The notes below the pieces were generated by a model that was not told the origin of the DNA, made no database searches, and worked only from the letters and a program-made list of their open reading frames with translations. From positions 1 through 9,196 of the forward strand of contig CACXFI010000065.1 in NCBI GenBank assembly GCA_902766875.1: a stretch of 9,196 bases of DNA. The letters run 5' to 3'. Both the position numbers and the translations under genes were made by a program. Below, in pieces: positions 1 through 5,234 of the stretch. The stretch is from an uncultured Erysipelotrichaceae bacterium. Lineage in GTDB: Bacteria; Bacillota_I; Bacilli_A; RF39; UBA660. The stretch's first letter is position 1, and the number at the start of each line of letters is the position of its first letter.

Positions 1-49
1 ATTCACAAAATACCATATTTATCAATATATTTCGTCCGAGTGCATATCG

Positions 50-78
50 AATATATCAAATATTTGATGGAAAGTCAA
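50..78 (-). promoter_or_regulatory. Strong leftward sigma-A-type promoter at the left edge
   Basis: Read on the minus strand there is a -35 box TTGACT (73-78), a 17-bp spacer and a -10 box TATATT (50-55), each one base from consensus. Transcription would start near position 43 and run out of the window. The first 40 nt of the predicted transcript show no clear Shine-Dalgarno sequence, so the target could be a gene or an RNA lying further left. It sits downstream of pdp on the same strand. The boxes and spacing are seen directly; activity is inferred. Confidence 0.6.
55..68. repeat. Perfect 14-bp palindrome inside promoter spacer (candidate operator)
   Basis: ATCAAAT followed directly by ATTTGAT forms a gapless perfect inverted repeat. 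It lies within the -10/-35 spacer of the leftward promoter at 50-78 and touches the upstream end of the -10 box. A dimeric repressor bound here would block polymerase. The symmetry is visible; the operator role is inferred, and AT-rich sequence produces some short palindromes by chance. Confidence 0.45.
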
Positions 79-166
79 CACTTTTTTATGTTTTTTTGCT
101 ATTTTTGTGAACTTTCTATATATTATATGCACTTTTTCTTAAATATTTACATTAAATTCTATGTTT

Positions 167-1432
167 TTAATTAATTATTTCATATATTAATTTGTAATTA
201 TCTTTTGTTTTTTTAGAAATAGTAAAGGCATCGAAATCGATATCTTTTATTTCTTTATTAGTATGAACTGTTAATAGAATATCATTTACCTTTATATAAT
301 CATTTATATTTTTATTTATTTCTATTCCTACTGAATAATCTATTTTATCATCTTTAGATATTCTTCCACCACCTAATTTCATAGAAGCTATACCTAATTT
401 TAAGGCATCTATATTAGTAAGATATCCTTCTTTAGTACTTTTTACTTCGCATAAGTATTTAGACTCTGGTAATTTATCTATTTCTCCACCTTGTTTTTTT
501 ACAAATTCTAGGAATTTTTTATAAGCTTTGCCACTATAGAAATTTTCTAATACTTTTCTTTTTGCATCATCATAGGTTAATTTAAGAGCTAGACTTACCA
601 TGTGAGAAGATAATTCTATACATAAATCTGTTAATGATCCTGGTTTATGATCTTTTAATATATCTATAGCTTCTTCTACTTCTAGACTATTTCCTATATT
701 ACTTCCTAGAGGAATATCCATATTAGTAAGAAGACATACTACTTTCATATTATTCTTTTTACCTATTTCTATCATTAACTTAGCTAGAGTTCTAGCATCT
801 TCTATTTTTTTAATTAAGGCTCCTTTTCCTACTTTAACATCTATTACTAAATTTTTAGATCCAGAAGCTATTTTTTTACTCATAATAGATGAGGCTATTA
901 ACGGAATAGATTCTACTGTTCCAGTCACATCTCTTAGAGCATATATTTTTTTATCGGCTGGTACCATGTTTTTAGTTGGTCTAATATCTGAAAATCCTAC
1001 TTCTTTAATATTTTTAATAAATTCTTCTTCTTTTAAAGCTGATTTAAAATTAGGAATAGATTCTAATTTATCGATAGTGCCACCAGTATAACCTAGACCT
1101 GGTCCACTCATTTTAGCTACTTTAGCTCCGCAAGAAGCTACTAATGGTCCTACTATAAGGGTTGTTTTATCACCTATTCCACCTGTTGAGTGTTTATCAA
1201 CGACATTATCAATATCACTTAAATCTAATTTATCTCCAGAATTCAACATACTTGTTGTTAAGTCGAATGTTTCTCTATCAGTCATTCCATTTAATACTAT
1301 AGCCATTAATAAGCTACTTATTTGATAATCTTGGATATTATCTTTCATATATTCTTCTATTACATAGTTTATTTCTTCAGTAGTTAATTCTTCTCTATTC
1401 TTTTTTTTATTAATTATATCTACTATATTCAT
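167..1432 (-). CDS. pdp: Pyrimidine-nucleoside phosphorylase (thymidine phosphorylase family)
   Basis: A 421-residue protein (Bacillus Pdp is about 433) of the thymidine/pyrimidine-nucleoside phosphorylase family. These are cytosolic salvage enzymes that split uridine, thymidine or deoxyuridine with phosphate into base and (deoxy)ribose-1-phosphate. Visible landmarks are the phosphate loop KHSTGGIGD (80-88), the glycine-rich signature around 108-124, and R167, S182 and K186. The last three have the same spacing as the pyrimidine-binding Arg/Ser/Lys of E. coli DeoA. A DVKVGKGA motif lies at 198-205. The signature is altered: the usual S-G-R-G-L-G-H reads S-G-P-G-L-G-Y (P111, Y115), and the GQ before the PADKK motif reads R151-P152. 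The start is supported by AAAGGA (1442-1447), 9 nt upstream. It is the last gene of the scpA-scpB-pdp operon, 23 nt after scpB. Family membership is secure; normal activity and substrate preference are less so. Confidence 0.9.
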   Translation of the reverse strand: MNIVDIINKKKNREELTTEEINYVIEEYMKDNIQDYQISSLLMAIVLNGMTDRETFDLTTSMLNSGDKLDLSDIDNVVDKHSTGGIGDKTTLIVGPLVASCGAKVAKMSGPGLGYTGGTIDKLESIPNFKSALKEEEFIKNIKEVGFSDIRPTKNMVPADKKIYALRDVTGTVESIPLIASSIMSKKIASGSKNLVIDVKVGKGALIKKIEDARTLAKLMIEIGKKNNMKVVCLLTNMDIPLGSNIGNSLEVEEAIDILKDHKPGSLTDLCIELSSHMVSLALKLTYDDAKRKVLENFYSGKAYKKFLEFVKKQGGEIDKLPESKYLCEVKSTKEGYLTNIDALKLGIASMKLGGGRISKDDKIDYSVGIEINKNINDYIKVNDILLTVHTNKEIKDIDFDAFTISKKTKDNYKLIYEIIN

Positions 1433-1455
1433 ATATTTATATCCTTTCTATATAA

Positions 1456-2010
1456 TTATTCATCATGGTAATTAGATTTAAATAAATCTTTTTCTTCTTT
1501 TTCTTCTATTACTATACTATCTAAATCTGGTAAATCTTTAATTGTTGACATACCAAAATAGTCTAAAAATTCATCAGTTGTTTTATATAGTATTGGTCTT
1601 CCTGGTAAATCTGATTTACCTACTTCTTTAAGAAAACCTTTAGCTAATAAATTTCTTACTATATGAGATGATTCTACTCCTCTTATTTCATCTACTTTAA
1701 CTCTAGTTATGGGTTCGTTATAGGCTATTATGGCTAGTACTTCTAAAGCGGCTGTAGATAAAGTGTTAGTTCTAGGGTTTTCTAATAATTTTTGATAATA
1801 TTCTTTATGTTCTTGTTTAGTTGTTAATTTAAAAGTATTACCTAAATAATTTATTCTTAATCCTCTATTTTCATTTTCATATTCTTTTTTTAAATTATTT
1901 ATTAATATTTTAGCTTCTTCTTCGGAGATATTTAAGATGTTTTCAACATCTTCTATGGTTAGTCCTTCATCCCCTTGGACATATAATAGTCCTTCTAATA
2001 TGCCTTCCAT
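1456..2010 (-). CDS. scpB: Segregation and condensation protein B
   Basis: A 184-residue ScpB, the kleisin-associated winged-helix protein. As a dimer it binds the middle of ScpA and completes the Smc-ScpAB complex that compacts and individualises chromosomes at the nucleoid. The N-terminal winged helix (about 1-75) is followed by a highly conserved second one: the run from L84 to P101 is typical, then RVKVDEIRGVESSHIVRNLL (103-122), LPGRP (135-139) and YKTTDEFLDYFG (142-153). A short acidic, lysine-rich tail ends the protein, as usual. The ATG shares its A with the scpA stop (TAATG), and AAGGAGG lies inside the last codons of scpA, so the two are probably translationally coupled and made in fixed ratio. 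No oddities seen. Confidence 0.96.
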   Translation of the reverse strand: MEGILEGLLYVQGDEGLTIEDVENILNISEEEAKILINNLKKEYENENRGLRINYLGNTFKLTTKQEHKEYYQKLLENPRTNTLSTAALEVLAIIAYNEPITRVKVDEIRGVESSHIVRNLLAKGFLKEVGKSDLPGRPILYKTTDEFLDYFGMSTIKDLPDLDSIVIEEKEEKDLFKSNYHDE

Positions 2011-2735
2011 TATGTCCTCCTTAATTCTATATATATATTAGAAAAGTTTTTTTCTTGTTTGATATCTATTTCATTATCTTTACTCATTTCTAGAATAGCT
2101 AAGAAAGTTGCTACAATATAACTTCTGGTTCTAATAGTAAAAAGTTCTGTAAAATCTACTTTACCTTTATTTTTTAATATATTTCTAATATTATTTCTAG
2201 TTTCTTTGATACTATATTCTTTAGAAGTTACTTTAGTATTCAATGGTTTTTCTTCTTCTTTTCTTTCTAAGAATTTTTTCATAGCTTCTAATAAGTCTAT
2301 AGCTGTTAGTTCGCTTTCTCTAAGACTTGTTTCAATGTAATTAGAAATAGGTTCTGGATCTTTTACATATATTTCTTTACGGTTAGATTCTAGATTTTTG
2401 AATAAAGAAGATATTTCTTTATACTTTTGATATTCTATTAATCTTTTAATTAGATTTTCTTTTGTGTTTTCTTCATAGTCATCTTCTATTTCTTCATTAT
2501 CTTTTTCACTTGGTAGTAATGATTTAGATTTTAATTCCATTAATTCAGCTGCCATTACTAAGTAAGAAGATGCTACATTTATATTTAAGCTTTCCATTTT
2601 ATTTATATAATCTAGGTATTGTTTAGTTATATCATCTATAGATATATCATAAATATCTATATTAGATTCTTTTATTAAGTGAAGGAGTAAATCTAATGGC
2701 CCTTCAAAACTATCTATTTTTATATTATAATCCAT
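2010..2735 (-). CDS. scpA: Segregation and condensation protein A (kleisin)
   Basis: A 241-residue ScpA (Bacillus about 251), the kleisin subunit that links the two heads of the SMC dimer and carries the ScpB dimer. The N-terminal SMC-neck-binding domain starts with the diagnostic FEGPLDLLLHLI (10-21) and continues to MAAELMELKSKSLLP (61-75). An acidic linker (77-92) follows, then a helical ScpB-binding stretch (about 95-160) and a C-terminal winged helix (about 170-241) with VATFLAILEM (208-217). I place the start at 2735. It has AAGGAG (2743-2748) 7 nt upstream and lies about 19 nt after the predicted transcription start. An in-frame ATG at 2756 would have almost no leader and adds non-conserved residues. 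It is first in the operon with scpB and pdp; its stop overlaps the scpB start by one base. Confidence 0.95.
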   Translation of the reverse strand: MDYNIKIDSFEGPLDLLLHLIKESNIDIYDISIDDITKQYLDYINKMESLNINVASSYLVMAAELMELKSKSLLPSEKDNEEIEDDYEENTKENLIKRLIEYQKYKEISSLFKNLESNRKEIYVKDPEPISNYIETSLRESELTAIDLLEAMKKFLERKEEEKPLNTKVTSKEYSIKETRNNIRNILKNKGKVDFTELFTIRTRSYIVATFLAILEMSKDNEIDIKQEKNFSNIYIELRRT

Positions 2736-2760
2736 TAAGATTCTCCTTTCTACCATGTTA

Positions 2761-2790
2761 ATTATAACATATTATCTAAAGATATGTAAA
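2761..2790 (-). promoter_or_regulatory. scpA-scpB-pdp promoter (extended -10)
   Basis: On the minus strand: -35 TTTACA (2785-2790), an 18-bp spacer, and -10 TATAAT (2761-2766) preceded by TG one base upstream, an extended -10. The start of transcription would fall near 2754, giving a leader of about 19 nt that includes the AAGGAG of scpA. No operator-like symmetry is obvious. Confidence 0.65.
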
Positions 2791-2948
2791 TAAAAAGACT
2801 ATATGATATATGTAGAAAAAATATTAAAACTATTAAATTATTCTATTTGTATTAATATATTTACTAAATATTCATTTCTGTATATATGTTTATAACTAAA
2901 ACTATTATATTTACATGGTTTTTGTTACAGAAATTAAATTTAACTAAT

Positions 2949-2977
2949 TTGATTTATTTTTATCATTATTATATAGT
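2949..2977 (+). promoter_or_regulatory. Probable promoter of the Rpn-type gene
   Basis: TTGATT (2949-2954), a 17-bp spacer and TATAGT (2972-2977) on the plus strand. Transcription would begin near 2984 and give a leader of about 24 nt containing GGAAAGGG (2994-3001), 6 nt before the ATG. The -35 box is weak (4 of 6) and the surroundings are extremely AT-rich, so this is a reasonable candidate only. Confidence 0.4.
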
Positions 2978-3007
2978 CTAATTATGTAGTATTGGAAAGG
3001 GCTTAAT

Positions 3008-3961
3008 ATGAAGATAGATACCAAAGAATATGAATTAACTAATATAACTAAATATAATTTAAGTAAGTTAGACAAACATCTTACTTTTATTCCACTCACA
3101 TATGATAAAATGTTTAAATCTTTATTTGAAAATAACACTTATATTTTAAAAAGATTTTTAATTAGTGTTTTGCATTTAGATATGGAACCTGATGAGTTTA
3201 TAATTCATTTCGGAAAATCTGAATTAACATTATCTAATTATAATGAATATAAAAAAACGGTTGATTTTAATATTGATATTAATAATAAGATATATATTAA
3301 TATAGAAGTTAATAGGTCGCAATACGAAAAGGTAAAAAGGAGAAATAGATTGTATTTTCATAAAATAATAAGTATGAATTTAAATACTGGTGATAATTTA
3401 GATAAATTAGCAGAGATTACTAACATTCAATTAAATTTAAATGTTGTTGATAATAATAAAGAATTGGGTGAATATATTATAACTCCTTACAATATTATTG
3501 ATAATAAGATAGAAGATAATAATGAGATTATATATCTAAGATATCTTGAATATTACAGGAATCTATATTATACTAAAAATGGAAGACTTGATAATGAAGC
3601 TGATTATTGGTTGGCATTACTTACTTCTAAGTCATTTGTAGAATTAAATGATATATTAAGTAAGTTTGTATCTAAAGAATTAAGAGAAAATATAATAAAG
3701 GATGTGTATAATATGAGTTTAGTTGATAATATCCACCTAACTAAGAAGGAAAGAAAAGCTTTAGATAAGGTATTTGAATATGAATCTAAAAGATATGATG
3801 AAGAAATGAAAAAACGGGCTCGTGAAGAAGGAATTGAAGAAAACACTATTGAAATGATTAAGTCTATGTTAGAAAATAAAGCTGATTTGGAATTTATATC
3901 TAAAGTTAGTAATAAGAGTGTTGAGGAAATAAAAGAGATAGCTAAGGGTATTGAACTTTAG
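3008..3961 (+). CDS. Rpn/PD-(D/E)XK nuclease family transposase-like protein
   Basis: A 317-residue protein with the layout of the PD-(D/E)XK family often annotated as recombination-promoting nuclease or putative transposase (PDDEXK_2/Rpn-like). The N-terminus has the typical entry LTYDKMFKSLFEN (30-42). The nuclease core is centred on VDFNID (85-90) and YINIEVN (96-102), giving D86 and E100, with N102 where the classical motif has Lys and many family members have Gln. A basic segment KVKRRNRLYFHK (108-119) follows, as in relatives. The C-terminus (about 245-317) is charged, helical and coiled-coil-like, ending in a short helix repeat (FISKVSNKSVEEIKEIAKG). Members are usually multicopy, often decayed and mobile-element linked; their biological role is poorly known. 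This copy is intact and is read opposite to the housekeeping genes. No terminal inverted repeats or target duplications were spotted. Its last 4 bases overlap the XRE gene tail to tail. Confidence 0.75.
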   Translation: MKIDTKEYELTNITKYNLSKLDKHLTFIPLTYDKMFKSLFENNTYILKRFLISVLHLDMEPDEFIIHFGKSELTLSNYNEYKKTVDFNIDINNKIYINIEVNRSQYEKVKRRNRLYFHKIISMNLNTGDNLDKLAEITNIQLNLNVVDNNKELGEYIITPYNIIDNKIEDNNEIIYLRYLEYYRNLYYTKNGRLDNEADYWLALLTSKSFVELNDILSKFVSKELRENIIKDVYNMSLVDNIHLTKKERKALDKVFEYESKRYDEEMKKRAREEGIEENTIEMIKSMLENKADLEFISKVSNKSVEEIKEIAKGIEL

Positions 3962-3971
3962 CTATCTTTTT
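3932..3971. terminator. Bidirectional terminator across overlapping gene ends
   Basis: GATAGCTAA (3937-3945) pairs perfectly with TTAGCTATC (3958-3966). Pairing extends by A-T at 3936/3967 and inside by G-T and G-C. A TTTTT run (3967-3971) follows on the plus strand, and on the minus strand the stem is followed by a T-rich TCTTTTATTT. The hairpin contains both stop codons, so it can end the Rpn-type gene rightward and the XRE gene leftward. Confidence 0.7.
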
Positions 3972-4221
3972 CTTCTGGTTTTGTATAATCTAATATATCT
4001 TTGACATTACAATCTAGTACATAGCACATTTTAGCTAGTACATCTAAGTCTACTCTAGTTATGGGGCTATTGTTATAATATGATTTTATAGTTGTATATT
4101 TTAAATTTGTTAATTTGGCCATTTGATATATGGATATGTTATATTTATCCATTAATTTAGATAGAGTTATATTTACTTTACCATATGATTTATATTCTGT
4201 TACACTAATTAATTTATTCAT
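3958..4221 (-). CDS. XRE/Cro-type helix-turn-helix regulator
   Basis: An 87-residue, single-domain Cro/C1-type DNA-binding protein resembling the HTH_26 group. The helix-turn-helix spans about 18-80: NITLSKLMDKYNISIYQMAK, then TNLKYTTIKSYYNN as turn and recognition helix, then VLAKMCYVLDCNVKDILDY (61-79), the usual closing helices of this group. Residues 1-17 are a short extension and there is no effector domain. The start at 4221 is fixed by a strong GGAGGT (4229-4234) 7 nt upstream; a GTG at 4236 would lie upstream of that site. It is divergent from a 72-codon ORF and convergent with the Rpn-type gene. Small XRE proteins in such blocks often repress themselves and a neighbour, which is possible here but not shown. 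The target is unknown. Confidence 0.85.
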   Translation of the reverse strand: MNKLISVTEYKSYGKVNITLSKLMDKYNISIYQMAKLTNLKYTTIKSYYNNSPITRVDLDVLAKMCYVLDCNVKDILDYTKPEEKDS

Positions 4222-4228
4222 AAGCAGT

Positions 4229-4234
4229 ACCTCC
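4229..4234 (-). promoter_or_regulatory. Strong ribosome-binding site of the XRE gene
   Basis: GGAGGT on the minus strand with a 7-nt gap to the ATG at 4221. It decides the start codon, since the GTG at 4236 lies upstream of it. Confidence 0.8.
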
Positions 4235-4244
4235 ACTTAAGTTT

Positions 4245-4253
4245 ATTTTATCA
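4245..4253 (-). promoter_or_regulatory. Candidate extended -10 promoter of the XRE gene
   Basis: TG-A-TAAAAT on the minus strand (TG at 4252-4253, TAAAAT at 4245-4250). Transcription would start near 4238, just before the GGAGGT site. No good -35 box is present 17 bp upstream, so it relies on the TG extension. Confidence 0.4.
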
Positions 4254-4277
4254 TGGATAAGTATTCTATAATATTCC

Positions 4278-4306
4278 TTTACAAGTACTTCTTTCTAATG
4301 TATTAT
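4278..4306 (+). promoter_or_regulatory. Candidate promoter of the 72-codon ORF
   Basis: TTTACA (4278-4283), 17 bp, TATTAT (4301-4306), each box one base from consensus. An 8-bp palindrome AAGTACTT (4283-4290) overlaps the -35 box and spacer and could be an operator half-site. The predicted transcript would start at about 4313, right at the ribosome-binding site. That is unusually short, so the TATAAT at 4267-4272 (without a good -35) is an alternative. Confidence 0.35.
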
Positions 4307-4322
4307 TATGTTAGGTGATGTT

Positions 4323-4541
4323 ATGGAGAAAGTATTAATAGATAAAATAAGTATGGATATAATTAATTATAATAATTTAAATAATTATAGTTTAGGGAAT
4401 GTTTTTAATATTATTATGAATAAATATAATATAGATAATATTAATAAAGATAAGGTTATGGTAAAGGTTATATCTACTATTTCTGAATATGGATATGATA
4501 TTGTTAGTACTCATCCTTTAATACTTAAAAAATATAAGTAA
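4323..4541 (+). CDS. Small protein of unknown function
   Basis: A 72-residue ORF that I do not recognise. It is rich in Asn, Ile, Lys and Tyr, has no signal peptide, membrane segment, cysteine or obvious motif, and looks helical and soluble (LIDKISMDIINYNN, VFNIIMNKYNIDN, MVKVISTISEYGYDIVS). The start at 4323 is preferred because AGGTGAT (4313-4319) lies 3 nt upstream, the same type of site used by spoIIGA; an ATG at 4308 would place that site inside the gene. Its stop abuts the sigE stop with no gap, and it is divergent from the XRE gene. A ribosome-binding site and candidate promoter argue that it is real, but a chance ORF in AT-rich DNA cannot be excluded. Confidence 0.5.
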   Translation: MEKVLIDKISMDIINYNNLNNYSLGNVFNIIMNKYNIDNINKDKVMVKVISTISEYGYDIVSTHPLILKKYK

Positions 4542-4573
4542 TTATACTTTTATGATATTACTTAATTTTTTTA
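4527..4573. terminator. Weak bidirectional terminator at convergent stops
   Basis: TAAGTAAT (4535-4542) pairs with ATTACTTA (4557-4564) around a 14-nt loop. The plus strand then runs into a TTTTTTT-rich stretch, and on the minus strand a TTTTTT run (4532-4527) follows the stem. It could end both the small ORF and sigE. The stem has a single G-C pair, so its strength is doubtful. Confidence 0.35.
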
Positions 4574-5231
4574 TTACTTTTTTTTCAATTCTAGATATAT
4601 AAGATTGAGATATGCCTAGAGAATCAGCTACTTCTTTTTGAGTTAATTCTTTTTTACCATTTAATCCATATCTTAATTCTATTATTTCTTTATCTCTTTT
4701 ATTTAATTTGAGTATTTCTTCTTTTAGGGTCTTTTTATCTTGTTCGTCCTCTATTCTTTTGGTTACTATATCTGATTCTGTTCCTAAGACGTCTTCTAGA
4801 TGTAATTCATTACCATCAGCATCAAAACTTAGACTATCTTCAAAACTAACTTCTGCTCTTTTCTTTTTTGTTTTTCTAAGATACATTAGTATTTCATTAT
4901 CGATACAACGTGAGGCATAAGTTGCTAATTTTATGTTTTTATCTAATTTATAGGTTTTTACTCCTTTTATTAATCCGATTGTTCCAATAGATACTAAATC
5001 TTCTAAATCAATATTGGTATTTTCATATTTTTTTGATAAAAATACTACTAATCTTAAATTATGTTCTATTAATTTATTTCTAGCTTCTATATCTCCATTC
5101 ATAGATAATTCTACATAATGTATTTCTTCTTCTTTTGATAGTGGTGGTGGTAGGATATCAGTACTACCTAAATATAGACAATAGTTTAATTTTACTAATA
5201 GTTTTTTTATTAATTTAATGATATTTTTCAT
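4542..5231 (-). CDS. sigE: Sporulation sigma factor E (pro-sigma-E)
   Basis: A 229-residue sigma-70 family protein (Bacillus 239) matching SigE, the first mother-cell-specific sigma factor of sporulation, made as an inactive membrane-associated precursor. A basic, amphipathic N-terminal pro-segment (1-19) is followed by YLGSTDILPPPL (20-31), the equivalent of YIGGSEALPPPL just after the Bacillus cleavage site. Region 2 spans about 50-121 with NLRLVVFLSKKYENT (58-72), DLVSIGTIGLIK (78-89) and KLATYASRCIDNEILMYLRK (101-120), which binds the -10 box. DGNELHLEDVLGT (139-151) is characteristic of SigE. Region 4 (about 165-227) carries the -35-reading helix-turn-helix QKEVADSLGISQSYISRIEK (198-217). 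It starts 3 nt after spoIIGA in the same frame; the ribosome-binding site AGAAAGAGAGTGAT lies in the spoIIGA end. The pro-segment is about 8 residues shorter than in Bacillus. No sigG follows. Confidence 0.96.
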   Translation of the reverse strand: MKNIIKLIKKLLVKLNYCLYLGSTDILPPPLSKEEEIHYVELSMNGDIEARNKLIEHNLRLVVFLSKKYENTNIDLEDLVSIGTIGLIKGVKTYKLDKNIKLATYASRCIDNEILMYLRKTKKKRAEVSFEDSLSFDADGNELHLEDVLGTESDIVTKRIEDEQDKKTLKEEILKLNKRDKEIIELRYGLNGKKELTQKEVADSLGISQSYISRIEKKVIKKLSNIIKV

Positions 5232-5234
5232 AAA

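Noticed and set aside
14..45. Very short ORFs at the left-edge transcript (ATG at 45 or 16 on the minus strand)
   Set aside because: The first has eight codons including its stop and neither has a ribosome-binding site; the second runs off the window after a few codons.
2736..2756. scpA starting at ATG 2756
   Set aside because: It leaves almost no leader after the predicted transcription start, and AAGGAG is placed for ATG 2735.
2944..3138. 64-residue minus-strand ORF overlapping the Rpn-type gene start
   Set aside because: It is antisense to a better-supported gene and has no family resemblance.
2757..4322. Complete insertion sequence around the Rpn-type gene
   Set aside because: I looked for terminal inverted repeats and flanking duplications and found none convincing; this protein group often lacks them.
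4708..4920. Plus-strand ORF antisense to sigE, and similar ones at 3604-3846 (minus) and 6771-7025 (plus)
   Set aside because: Each lies wholly inside a conserved gene on the other strand and has serine/phenylalanine-rich composition typical of shadows.
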